The position numbers and the translations under genes were made by a program. 64,000 bases of DNA from contig NZ_JROZ02000001.1 of NCBI RefSeq assembly GCF_000765665.2, positions 310,001-374,000 of the forward strand, given 5' to 3'. This document shows positions 1-9,173 of this stretch, piece by piece. Positions within the stretch are counted from its first letter, which is position 1. The number at the start of each line of letters is the position of its first letter. Source of the DNA: Helicobacter sp. MIT 05-5293. Lineage in GTDB: Bacteria; Campylobacterota; Campylobacteria; Campylobacterales; Helicobacteraceae. Below the pieces are notes generated by a model, which worked only from the letters and a program-made list of their open reading frames with translations, did not search any database and had not been told where the DNA came from.

Positions 1-767
1 CCTGTGAAGAATGCCTCATCAGCAATATAGATTTCATCTCTTGTAATATGTCGTTGTTTGAAAGGAATATTCAAATCTTTTGCGATTTCAATCACTGTTG
101 CTTGAGTGATAGATTCTAAAGTGTTGTCATAAGGAGGCGTAATCAATGTGCCATCTCTGACGATAAAAAAGCATTCTCCGCTTCCTTCAGCTACGAATCC
201 ATTATCATCTAAGAGCAATGCTTCATCACAACCATAAGCGATTGCCTCGTGTTTTGCCATTTGTGAGTTAAGATAATTTGCCGCTGTTTTTGCTTTACCC
301 ATTATTGCTTTAGTCGGATTTCTTACAAAAGAGCTGATTTTTACTTTGATACCATTGGTGATACCTTCAGCCCCGAGATATGCTCCCCATTCCCATGCAG
401 CGATAGCGACATTAACAGGAGCATTCATATGATACAGACCCATTACACCATAACCGAGATAAATAAGAGGACGAATATACACATTACCTTTGTAATCATC
501 TTTGTTGGCTCTTAGAAGCTCAATATGCGCATTTTCAAGCTCTTCTTGTGTATAAGGTGAGTTAATGCAGACAATTTTAGCAGAATTTAAAAGCCTTTTA
601 GTGTGGTCTTTTAGTCTGAAAATTGCTAAACCTTTAGGTGTCATATAGGCTCTTGTGCCTTCGAATACTGCATTACCATAATGCAAAGTATGGCTCAAAA
701 TATGTGTTGTTGCCTCTGCCCAAGGCACTAATTTACCATCTTTCCAGATATATTTTGCTTCTTTCAT
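1..767 (-). CDS. ilvE: Branched-chain amino acid aminotransferase, 3' part missing (window edge)
   Basis: This is the N-terminal 255 residues of a fold-type IV PLP aminotransferase, which moves amino groups between 2-oxoglutarate/glutamate and leucine, isoleucine or valine. The protein opens with MKEAKYIWKDGKLVPW and continues with the family segments SHTLHYGNAVFEGTRAY, the lysine in KAKTAANYLNSQ (probable PLP Schiff base), and GSGECFFIVRDG. The frame runs off the left end of the window, so the last 40-50 residues are missing. Family membership is clear. IlvE is preferred over D-amino-acid transaminase because of the HTLHYGNAVFEG segment. Confidence 0.93.
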   Translation of the reverse strand, partial: MKEAKYIWKDGKLVPWAEATTHILSHTLHYGNAVFEGTRAYMTPKGLAIFRLKDHTKRLLNSAKIVCINSPYTQEELENAHIELLRANKDDYKGNVYIRPLIYLGYGVMGLYHMNAPVNVAIAAWEWGAYLGAEGITNGIKVKISSFVRNPTKAIMGKAKTAANYLNSQMAKHEAIAYGCDEALLLDDNGFVAEGSGECFFIVRDGTLITPPYDNTLESITQATVIEIAKDLNIPFKQRHITRDEIYIADEAFFT

Positions 768-854
768 TTATAAACCGCCTTTTTTGAAATTAAAACATAC
801 GATTCTATCAAAACTTTTATAATATTAATATTTAAGATATTATGAATAGCGCAC

Positions 855-2813
855 TTAAAGCAAACCTTGACTTTTTTGATCCAAAAGCAAATATTGATTG
901 ATTTTTTCTTCAAGTTCATTTTCAGCTTTTTCAAGCTCTTTGGCAAGAGTATTGATACCTTGTGTTTCGTAGATTTGAGGGTTGCTTAGAGAATCTTGGA
1001 GTGTTTTGATGTGAGATTCTAAGGTTGCAATTTGTAAGGGTAATGATTGCAATGCTCTTTGTTCGTTATAGCTTAGTTTTGTTGGTTTTTTGTCATTTTT
1101 GTTTTCGCGTAAAATATCTTTGGGATTCTCATTAGAATCGTTCTTATTGATTTTTTCGGCAATTTTTTGTAATTCGTTTAATGATTCTTGAATGTCTAAA
1201 TATTGGCTATAAGCAAGATGAGAGGTGCTTACTTTTCCATTTCCTTCAAAAATAAGTAGTTTTTGAGCAAGTTTATCCACAAAATAACGATCGTGGCTGA
1301 CAAAAATCACACTACAAGACATACTAAGCAAATACTCTTCGATAATATTAATCGTTTGAATGTCTAAGTCATTTGTCGGCTCATCAAGAAGAAGCACATC
1401 GACTTCTTTAGTGAAAAGTAGTGCTAAGGCGACACGATTTTTTTCGCCTCCGCTAAGCGCACCGATTTTTTGATTCAAAAATTCTTTAGGGAATAAGAAG
1501 TTTTTTAAATACCCATAAACATGTATATTTTTGTCTTTGACTTGGATATGGTCTCCGCCCATTGGACAAAATGTCTCAAGCAAATCTTTGTCATCATCAA
1601 GGATTGCAATGTGTTGATCAAAATATCCTATACGAATGTCTCCGACTTTGATAATGCCTTGATCGGGTTGTTGCTCTCCAAGCAACATCTTTAAAAAACT
1701 TGTTTTGCCCGAACCATTTTTGCCCACTATGGCTATTTTTTCATTTTGCAGGATTCTAAGGTTGAGATTTTCAATCAGGCACTTATTACCAATATATTTG
1801 CTAAGATTTTGAATGTCAAAAAGGCATTTTTTATTATTTTGCCCCTCTGTGCGGTTAAAGGCTTTTTGTTCTCTTTGAAGCTCAAGCTGCATTTTGCGTA
1901 AAACTGACGGATTCTTTTTGGCTTCTTGACGCATCGCTATGAGGCGATTTTTTCTCCCTTCATTGCGTTTGAGACGCGCTTTGACACCTTTTCTCAACCA
2001 TTCTTCTTCTGTCTTGAGAAGTTTGAGAAGTTTTTGGTGTTGGGTGCTAAGATTCTTAAGAATCAATTCTTTTTGATTCAGATAAGCCAAATAACCTCCT
2101 TCAAAGGAACGAATCTTCCCTTCATCAATTTCGACAATACGCGTGGCAATATGGTCAATAAAGTAGCGATCATGGCTAATAAAAATAAGCGTAGTTTTGC
2201 TATCAAGAAGAAATTGTTCTAAAAATATCACCATTTGTGCATCAAGGTGATTGGTTGGCTCGTCTAAAAGAAGAATATCTGTGCTTTGCAAAAGTAGTCC
2301 TGCAAGAGCAATGCGTTTTTGCTCACCACCGCTCAAAGAGTTTGCCAGTCGATCTTTAAAGGGAAGCAATTCAAAGCGTTGCAGGATTTCGAGGGTTTTT
2401 GATTCTAAATCCCAGCCATTATGTTCGTCTAAAAATGCACTGATTTGAGCGTATTCATCGAGAATCTCCTTGCTAGGGTTATTTTCAATAAGCTGTGCAA
2501 GGGTTTTTAGTCGCTCATTTGCAATTTTAAGTTCGCCCATACTTTCTTGCAAGACATCATTGACGCAGGCGTTAGGAGGAAAGTAAGGTTTTTGCTCTAA
2601 GGAAGTGATTTTGAGATGATTAATGGCGGTTCGTTGCCCCTCGTCAAATTCTAAATTTCCTGCGATGATTTTTAGTAGGCTTGTTTTGCCCGAACCATTT
2701 TTGCCCACAAGGGCAATGCGTTCATTTTTGGATACACTCAAGGAGATATGATCTAAAATGATTCTGTGATCATATATTTTGCTTATATCCTGCAGCGAGA
2801 GGAGATGTGCCAT
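855..2813 (-). CDS. uup: ABC-F family ATPase, Uup type
   Basis: This is a 652-residue soluble protein with two ATP-binding cassettes and no membrane segment, as in ABC-F ribosome-associated ATPases. Cassette 1 has Walker A GKNGSGKTSLLK near residue 37, signature LSGGEQKRIAL and Walker B LLLDEPTNHLD. Cassette 2 repeats GKNGSGKTSFLK, LSGGEKNRVAL and LLLDEPTNDLD. The linker EEWLRKGVKARLKRNEGR and the charged C-terminal coiled coil (about 560-652) match Uup rather than EttA or YheS. Uup proteins act on ribosomes or on DNA branch structures; the exact role here is inferred. It follows the upstream gene by only 3 bp, so the pair is probably co-translated. Confidence 0.9.
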   Translation of the reverse strand: MAHLLSLQDISKIYDHRIILDHISLSVSKNERIALVGKNGSGKTSLLKIIAGNLEFDEGQRTAINHLKITSLEQKPYFPPNACVNDVLQESMGELKIANERLKTLAQLIENNPSKEILDEYAQISAFLDEHNGWDLESKTLEILQRFELLPFKDRLANSLSGGEQKRIALAGLLLQSTDILLLDEPTNHLDAQMVIFLEQFLLDSKTTLIFISHDRYFIDHIATRIVEIDEGKIRSFEGGYLAYLNQKELILKNLSTQHQKLLKLLKTEEEWLRKGVKARLKRNEGRKNRLIAMRQEAKKNPSVLRKMQLELQREQKAFNRTEGQNNKKCLFDIQNLSKYIGNKCLIENLNLRILQNEKIAIVGKNGSGKTSFLKMLLGEQQPDQGIIKVGDIRIGYFDQHIAILDDDKDLLETFCPMGGDHIQVKDKNIHVYGYLKNFLFPKEFLNQKIGALSGGEKNRVALALLFTKEVDVLLLDEPTNDLDIQTINIIEEYLLSMSCSVIFVSHDRYFVDKLAQKLLIFEGNGKVSTSHLAYSQYLDIQESLNELQKIAEKINKNDSNENPKDILRENKNDKKPTKLSYNEQRALQSLPLQIATLESHIKTLQDSLSNPQIYETQGINTLAKELEKAENELEEKINQYLLLDQKSQGLL

Positions 2814-2816
2814 TGA

Positions 2817-4292
2817 TTAGAATGTGAGCTTTTTTACATCTTCTATCGATAAAAGCGAAAAGTTTGTGTCTTTATTGCGTCTTGATTCTTTTCCTATTTT
2901 AAGGATAGCAGCAGGCTTTTGTAATCGCAAATTAGAATCAATGTAAATAAGCTCATACTTTGTATTATTAACAGCACTGAAATATTCGACTTCTTTGTGA
3001 AAGACTGTTACATGGTGATACTTGCTTGCAGACATAATTTTGATTTTGAGATCCACACCAAAATCAGCACTATCTGAAAATATAAGAAAATTCTTAATAT
3101 TTTTTGAGACATATTTATTATAATATTGGTAGATTGAATATTCATTATCTCGCAATTTGGATTTATCAAGTCTTTTGACATGATTGCCTAAAAATGTCAT
3201 CGCACAAAAGGGGCTGCCGATATTGTTTTGCTTAAAAAAGACATTTTTAATCGCCATTGAAGACATACCGAGCTGCCATAATTTATTGTCAATATGTGTA
3301 GCGCAAATATCCATTGCGGATTTGGTTTGAGAAATAAGAATCTCATACATTTTATTAAAGACAACTTCAAATTGTTTGAGATTATCCTTAAAGAATTGTT
3401 GGGAGAGATTTTTTAGACGATCAATGGTTGATTCGATGACTTTAATATCTGATTCTGCCTTTGTGATGACTGCTCTTGTCTTGCTCTTTTTTTCTTCCAA
3501 AAGTTTAATATCACCCTTTTTAGCATCTATCTTAGACTGGATTGAGCGCAGTTCCATTGCACCCACGCGTATTTTATTTTGCATTGCAAGCTTTTTTTCA
3601 TTGAATGTTTCAATAGCTCGCAAAACGCCTTTATAGTGATATTGCACATCTAGGAAACATTCTTGGAAGATTTTATCAGGTGTGAGATTGGTGTTTGTTT
3701 GGAATTGTCGGTAAGCGTATTCAAGCTGTTTGAGTGTCTGCAAATCATCAGCAAAATTATCCATTGTGATATGTCTGTCATTAAAAACTAAGTAATCAAC
3801 AGCTTTTGTTAAGTAGGGTTTGACAATAAGATAATTGACTTTATATTGTTGTTGTGTAGGGTCATCTTCCATTGTTGCAATTGCATTGAGTGTATTAAAC
3901 TCATCACGAAAGTAATCTTTGATAGTTTCAGGTATAGGAGTGCTAAGCTGGATACTATTAAGCTTGAGGTAATTTGTCTCATTAAAGATTTGTTTGGCAA
4001 TCGCGGTTCTTGCATCGGCTTCTTTGCTCTTAAGTTCTTCATCAGTATTTGTGCGCCAAAAATCAATTTCGCGTATCAATCCCTCTTCGGGAAAATGCTG
4101 ATACCTAGAAGCCCTACAATCCGTGATTGTGTAGCCCCCGTCATCAAGGCGAAATTCTACGAGCATACCTGTGCTTGGCATCATTCTTTGATCATGCCAA
4201 CTTGTATTGCGTAGCTCAAAGATTTTTTTTGAAGCATTGACTACAACACCATTTTTTGTTTGAGTTGAGTATCTTAGTATTTTGCCATGCAC
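2817..4292 (-). CDS. Uncharacterised protein: cold-shock-like N-terminus, coiled coil, receiver-like C-terminus
   Basis: I do not recognise this 491-residue protein by name. Residues 1-65 (GKILRYSTQTKNGVVV through VEFRLDDGGYTITDCRAS) have the spacing of a five-strand OB/cold-shock fold, though the RNP aromatic residues are not obvious. Residues about 235-300 are a Lys/Glu-rich coiled coil. The last ~95 residues have hydrophobic strands such as NFLIFSDSADF and YELIYIDSN, each ending in Asp, as in a response-regulator-like alpha/beta fold; this is inference. A GTG start at 4292 is chosen because GAGGAG lies 6 nt upstream. It is followed 3 bp later by uup, which hints at a translation or RNA-linked role. 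No function is assigned. Confidence 0.75.
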   Translation of the reverse strand: MHGKILRYSTQTKNGVVVNASKKIFELRNTSWHDQRMMPSTGMLVEFRLDDGGYTITDCRASRYQHFPEEGLIREIDFWRTNTDEELKSKEADARTAIAKQIFNETNYLKLNSIQLSTPIPETIKDYFRDEFNTLNAIATMEDDPTQQQYKVNYLIVKPYLTKAVDYLVFNDRHITMDNFADDLQTLKQLEYAYRQFQTNTNLTPDKIFQECFLDVQYHYKGVLRAIETFNEKKLAMQNKIRVGAMELRSIQSKIDAKKGDIKLLEEKKSKTRAVITKAESDIKVIESTIDRLKNLSQQFFKDNLKQFEVVFNKMYEILISQTKSAMDICATHIDNKLWQLGMSSMAIKNVFFKQNNIGSPFCAMTFLGNHVKRLDKSKLRDNEYSIYQYYNKYVSKNIKNFLIFSDSADFGVDLKIKIMSASKYHHVTVFHKEVEYFSAVNNTKYELIYIDSNLRLQKPAAILKIGKESRRNKDTNFSLLSIEDVKKLTF

Positions 4293-4427
4293 ACCAAACT
4301 CCTCAATTGGTTTTATTCGGGTGAAGCAGGTTTATTTACTGCTCCATCACTTTTAAAGTTTTGGATTATAATCAAAAAAATATAAAAAAATGATTATATG
4401 AACAAGGCTTTGTGATTTTGTTTGTGT

Positions 4428-4433
4428 TATAAT
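4428..4433 (+). promoter_or_regulatory. Probable ftsK promoter, extended -10
   Basis: TGTTATAAT occurs in the AT-rich divergent region between the minus-strand gene at 4292 and ftsK. It gives a perfect -10 with the extended TGn. The upstream segment is rich in A/T runs, with no clear -35, as is usual for vegetative promoters in this group. Transcription would start near 4440, leaving a leader of about 40 nt before the AUA codon at 4483. Confidence 0.6.
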
Positions 4434-4482
4434 AACAAATTTATTTTAAAAATGTTTTTATCTCTAAAATCAAGGATTAATC

Positions 4483-7400
4483 ATAAAAAAACTTTATTCG
4501 TATATCGCAATCAATATTTTATTAATATTTTTCTCTGTGGCGACAATTATCGGGGATTATGGTGTAGTAGGGGAGTTTGGGATTGCTTTTGCCAATGCCA
4601 ATATTAGTATTTTTGGCTATTTTGCTTATGTGTATTTATTGCTCTTGCTTTATCCTGCATATCGATTCTATAAAAAACCTTCGATAGATTTCAGACGTTT
4701 AGAGTTGATTGTTGCGTCTTTATTATTTTTTGTTGCTTTATTGATTTTGCAAGCATTAATTTTTTCTAAGGGTTCTTTTGGCAATAGTCTTGTGCTTTTT
4801 TTGAAAGATTATATTGGCTATTTTGGTGTTTGGATATTAGATATACTTTTTGTATTCATTTCTTGGCTTGTTGCAACAGAAAAAAATATTGATTTGTTGA
4901 AAAAAAAGGCTCAAAATAAGATTCTCGTTTTGGCTGATCGATTAAAGCATATAAGCATTATGTTTTATCGTTTATGTAAGCATTATGCGAAAGTTTGTTA
5001 TCAGAAAGTGCGCACATTGACAGAGACTTGGTTTGTCCAAAAACGCGACAATATAAGTGGAGTGATTAATCTAGAAACTCAAGTCCAAGAGAAAACAATC
5101 AACGCCCAATACGATTTTAAAGATGTCTTTGTAGAAGAGGTTTTCGATGAGGTTTCTTCTCAAATGCCTCAAGATACAGATTTATCGCACATTTCGCCTG
5201 CCCCATCGCATGATTCATCGGAGCAAACTCCATTGCCTACTGATACTCAAACACCCTTACAGACAAACCAAACACAAGCTCAAGTAGATTCTATCTCTTC
5301 GCAAGATTTATCAACCAATCAAGACAAATCACAAGAACATACTATGTCTTCTCCATTGAAAATTGTCAAAGCTTCAAAAGAACAAAAACTTGAAGATTTT
5401 CTTAAGAATCAGCTTGCCGAACATCGCGATATGCTTGAGAATCTAAAACTTCAGCAATACACAGCTCTCTCAAGTCCTGCGTTAAAGTCTCATACGCCTA
5501 AGATAATCACTCCAAATTCTCGTGTTTTAGATGAACATACTGCGCAAGAAGATACCCAGCAATCAGCTCAACAGACGCAGGTTGCAAAAGATATGCCTAC
5601 CTCTAAACGCCCCTTAAACCCTAATGTGTTTTTGAAATCCACGCCAATTCCCCACGCTCATATCGAAGAAGAGAATCTAAAAGCTGCTCAAAATTTATCT
5701 GCTACATTTGATACGCAAAAAACACAAGAAAAACTCGTAGATTCTCAATCTCTTCCTGTAAATCAAGAAAATCAATCCCAATTACAAGTAACACAACCGC
5801 CCTTATATCCTCAAAATCCTCAAACGACTCAATCAGATGTATCAATGACTAAACCTGATTCTCAAAGTGATTTACAAAGCTTACAAACACAAACAATTCA
5901 AGCCAAGACTCAAGTCTCAACAGCAGCTTCAGAATCTACTATTAAGGTTATAAGCGATTCTGCAACACAACCTCAAGATGCTTTAACACCATTTCTTGAT
6001 ATTGAGATTCAGGAAGTTTCAGCGACACCACAGACATCAAATAATGAGCGTGGTGATTGGGTTGATACTATTGTTCAAGAAATTCAGCCTCAAGATTCTT
6101 CTCAAACACTAAAAAATCGATTTGATTATCCTCCAAATAAACGAGCGTTGGTTACCGAGCTTGATGAAAATGCGGCATTATTACAGAATCTTGACTATGG
6201 TAGAAGCGAAAAACCGCTTAATTTTAAGCTCCCTAGCACGAGTTTGTTGAATCAGCCTAATGATGAGAAAAATGAGATTGATGAAAGTGAAATTGATCGC
6301 AAGATTGAGGATTTGCTTGCGAAACTTAAAATGTTTCGTATTGATGGGGATATTGCCCGCACTTATTCAGGACCAATTGTTACGACTTTTGAGTTTCGCC
6401 CAGCTCCTAGCGTGAAAGTCAGCAAGATTTTAGTGCTTGAAGATGACTTAGCAATGGCTTTAAGGGCGCGTTCTATCCGTATTCAAGCACCAATACCGGG
6501 TAAAGATGTCGTGGGCATTGAGATTCCTAATAACAAAACACAAACGATTTATTTGCGTGAAGTTTTAGAATCTGATATTTTTAAAAACTCTACTTCGCCT
6601 TTAAGCCTTGCTTTGGGTAAGGATATTGTGGGCAATCCTTTTATCACAGATTTGAAGCGATTGCCACATTTGCTGATAGCTGGCACGACAGGAAGTGGTA
6701 AAAGCGTGGGTATTAATGCGATGATTCTGTCTCTGCTTTATAAAAATTCGCCTGATCATTTGAAGCTATTGATGATTGATCCTAAAAAAGTAGAATTTAG
6801 TATTTATGCAGATATTCCACATTTGATTGCACCTATCATTACTCAACCCAAAAAGGCAATTACAAGCCTTAATAGTGTCGTGATTGAAATGGAGAGACGT
6901 TATGATTTGATCAGTGAAATGCGCACAAAAGAAATTGATACTTACAATAGAAAAGTTTTAGCTGAAGGAGGAGAGAAACTTCCTTATTTAGTAATTATTA
7001 TTGATGAGTTAGCAGATTTGATGATGACAGGAGGCAAAGAAGTAGAAGTTTCGCTTGCTCGTATTGCGCAAATGGGGAGAGCAGCCGGGATACATATCAT
7101 TGTCGCTACACAACGTCCTAGTTCCGATGTGCTTACGGGGCTTATCAAGACAAATCTTCCCTCGCGTATCAGCTATAAAGTTGGAAACAAAATTGATGCT
7201 AGAGTCATTCTTGATGTTTGTGGTGCAGAGTCGCTTTTAGGTAATGGTGATATGCTCTTTACTCCACCGGGTATAGGGGGCGTGATACGTTTGCATGCTC
7301 CTTGGAATACTGAAGAAGAAGTTGAGCGAGTGGTGAATTTTATAAAAAATCAACGAAGTGCGGAATATGATGCAAACTTTATGTTTGACGAAAGAGAGAA

Positions 7401-7623
7401 TACTCTCCCCATAGATTCTAATCATTCAAGTAATGAAAGTGCAGACTTGATAGTGGAAGCTAAAGCAATTATTTTGCAAGACAGAAAAACATCAGCAAGT
7501 TATCTCCAAAGACGATTATCTATAGGTTATAATAAGGCTGCAAACATCATAGAACAGCTTGAAAGAGAGGGATTCTTGTCTGCACCTAATACTAAAGGTA
7601 TAAGAGAAATTTTAGGCTCATAA
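4483..7623 (+). CDS. ftsK: DNA translocase FtsK (apparent AUA start)
   Basis: FtsK anchors at the division septum and pumps DNA to resolve chromosome dimers. The N-terminus carries about four membrane helices (to residue ~135), then a Gln/Thr/Ser-rich linker of roughly 400 residues, the motor with Walker A GTTGSGKS and Walker B LVIIIDELADL, and a C-terminal winged helix (gamma) with SYLQRRLSIGYNKAANII. The first standard start in frame is GTG 4537, but it falls inside the first membrane helix and has no good ribosome site. AAGGA at 4472-4476 sits 6 nt before ATA 4483, which would give I/M-KKLYSYIAINILLIFF and a complete helix; the frame has a stop at 4465. Thus either AUA starts translation, or a base differs from the true ATG, or the GTG is used. 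Confidence 0.9.
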   Translation: MKKLYSYIAINILLIFFSVATIIGDYGVVGEFGIAFANANISIFGYFAYVYLLLLLYPAYRFYKKPSIDFRRLELIVASLLFFVALLILQALIFSKGSFGNSLVLFLKDYIGYFGVWILDILFVFISWLVATEKNIDLLKKKAQNKILVLADRLKHISIMFYRLCKHYAKVCYQKVRTLTETWFVQKRDNISGVINLETQVQEKTINAQYDFKDVFVEEVFDEVSSQMPQDTDLSHISPAPSHDSSEQTPLPTDTQTPLQTNQTQAQVDSISSQDLSTNQDKSQEHTMSSPLKIVKASKEQKLEDFLKNQLAEHRDMLENLKLQQYTALSSPALKSHTPKIITPNSRVLDEHTAQEDTQQSAQQTQVAKDMPTSKRPLNPNVFLKSTPIPHAHIEEENLKAAQNLSATFDTQKTQEKLVDSQSLPVNQENQSQLQVTQPPLYPQNPQTTQSDVSMTKPDSQSDLQSLQTQTIQAKTQVSTAASESTIKVISDSATQPQDALTPFLDIEIQEVSATPQTSNNERGDWVDTIVQEIQPQDSSQTLKNRFDYPPNKRALVTELDENAALLQNLDYGRSEKPLNFKLPSTSLLNQPNDEKNEIDESEIDRKIEDLLAKLKMFRIDGDIARTYSGPIVTTFEFRPAPSVKVSKILVLEDDLAMALRARSIRIQAPIPGKDVVGIEIPNNKTQTIYLREVLESDIFKNSTSPLSLALGKDIVGNPFITDLKRLPHLLIAGTTGSGKSVGINAMILSLLYKNSPDHLKLLMIDPKKVEFSIYADIPHLIAPIITQPKKAITSLNSVVIEMERRYDLISEMRTKEIDTYNRKVLAEGGEKLPYLVIIIDELADLMMTGGKEVEVSLARIAQMGRAAGIHIIVATQRPSSDVLTGLIKTNLPSRISYKVGNKIDARVILDVCGAESLLGNGDMLFTPPGIGGVIRLHAPWNTEEEVERVVNFIKNQRSAEYDANFMFDERENTLPIDSNHSSNESADLIVEAKAIILQDRKTSASYLQRRLSIGYNKAANIIEQLEREGFLSAPNTKGIREILGS

Positions 7624-7711
7624 ATCCGAGTTGTAAAATATTTAATTTAACTTAATAGAATCATTCTTTGTATTTGAATATCAATTATTTTGGATTTGTC
7701 AAGGAGTGTTT

Positions 7712-9148
7712 ATGAAATATGTCAAGATATTTTTTTTAATGTGTATGTTGGGCTTGTGGAGTGTTGCTTTAGGGTTTGATATTAAAGAAAGTCCTAAAGT
7801 CCAAAAACGCATTAGCCCTCAAGAAAATAGTGATGTTTTGTATTCTTTTAGCTCTTCAATTGAAGATGCAACTAAGGCTGTCGTCAATATCTCTACACAA
7901 AAAAATGTTAGCAATCAGTTTTCTAATCACCCGATGTTTAATGATCCATTTTTTCAGCAATTTTTTGGTGATATTTATGGACAGATTCCCAAAGATAGGG
8001 TAGAGCGAAGTTTAGGAAGCGGCGTGATTATTTCAAGTGATGGCTATATTGTTACAAATAATCATGTGATTGAAGATGCCGATAAAGTGATAGTCTCGCT
8101 TTCTAATAGCACAAAAGAATATACCGCTAAAGTTGTAGGCACAGATTCTCGCAGTGATTTGGCAGTGATTAAGATTGAGCAGACTAATCTTTCTCCTATT
8201 AGTTTTGCAGATAGTCAAGCGGTGCGTGTGGGTGATGTCGTCTTTGCGATTGGAAATCCTTTTGGTGTGGGTGAAACCGTTACACAAGGGATTGTTTCTG
8301 CAATCAATAAGAGTGGTATAGGTATCAATGATTATGAAAATTTTATTCAAACAGATGCTTCGATTAATCCGGGAAATTCGGGTGGTGCGCTGATAGATTC
8401 TCGTGGCGCACTTATTGGCATTAACACTGCTATTTTGTCCCGCACAGGTGGGAATCATGGTGTGGGCTTTGCAATCCCTTCGGATATGGTCAAGAAGATT
8501 GCCAAAGAGCTTATTGAAAAGGGCGGTATTAAACGCGGATATTTGGGAGTAGGGATTCAAGATGTGAGCGAAGATCTCAAAGAAAGTTATGGTGATGCAA
8601 CAGGTGCGGTTGTCATTAGTCTTGAGCCACAATCTCCTGCTGCAAAAGCAGGGATTATGGTGTGGGATTTGATCACACATATTAATGGCAAAAAAATCTC
8701 CAATGCTTCAGAGCTGAAGAATCTAATCGGTATGTTATCCCCTAGAGAAAAAGTAACGGTGAAATTTATACGCGATAAGCAAGAGCGTGTTACACAAATT
8801 ACGCTTGCAGAGTTGCCAGATTCTAAATCTAATGCTTCCAATGCTTCTCCTAATACACAGGGTAAAAATAATCAAATGGAAGGTTTGAGTGTGAGTGAGC
8901 TTGATGCTACTCAAAGGCAAAGATATAGGATTCCAAGTCAGATTAATGGTGTGATTGTAACGCGTGTAGAAAAAGATTCTAAAGCTCAAAAGGCAGGTTT
9001 TGAAGTAGGGGATATTATCGCTCAAGTAGAGAATCTTCATATTCGAAAGCCTATTGATTTACAAAATGCTTTTACACGTTTCAAAGATAAAAATAAACGA
9101 ATTTTGGTTTATAGCTCTAATGGAACAAAAACAATTGTGCTAAAATAA
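7712..9148 (+). CDS. htrA: Periplasmic serine protease/chaperone HtrA (DegP family)
   Basis: This protein degrades or refolds misfolded envelope proteins, and in Helicobacter and Campylobacter it is also secreted and cleaves E-cadherin (family knowledge). A signal peptide spans residues 1-20. The trypsin-like domain contains the catalytic triad His in TNNHVIED, Asp in SRSDLAVIK and Ser in NPGNSGGAL. Two PDZ domains follow (about 270-360 and 385-475). The length of 478 residues is normal. ATG 7712 is used because AAGGAG at 7701-7706 lies upstream; the GTG at 7706 overlaps that site. It lies 88 bp after ftsK. Confidence 0.95.
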   Translation: MKYVKIFFLMCMLGLWSVALGFDIKESPKVQKRISPQENSDVLYSFSSSIEDATKAVVNISTQKNVSNQFSNHPMFNDPFFQQFFGDIYGQIPKDRVERSLGSGVIISSDGYIVTNNHVIEDADKVIVSLSNSTKEYTAKVVGTDSRSDLAVIKIEQTNLSPISFADSQAVRVGDVVFAIGNPFGVGETVTQGIVSAINKSGIGINDYENFIQTDASINPGNSGGALIDSRGALIGINTAILSRTGGNHGVGFAIPSDMVKKIAKELIEKGGIKRGYLGVGIQDVSEDLKESYGDATGAVVISLEPQSPAAKAGIMVWDLITHINGKKISNASELKNLIGMLSPREKVTVKFIRDKQERVTQITLAELPDSKSNASNASPNTQGKNNQMEGLSVSELDATQRQRYRIPSQINGVIVTRVEKDSKAQKAGFEVGDIIAQVENLHIRKPIDLQNAFTRFKDKNKRILVYSSNGTKTIVLK

Positions 9149-9173
9149 TATCAAAAACAAGGAAAAGTTCGCT

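Noticed and set aside
8033-8680. 215-residue minus-strand ORF opposite htrA
   Set aside because: It is antisense to the protease domain of HtrA; its Cys, His and Thr content is what the complement of that coding frame gives.
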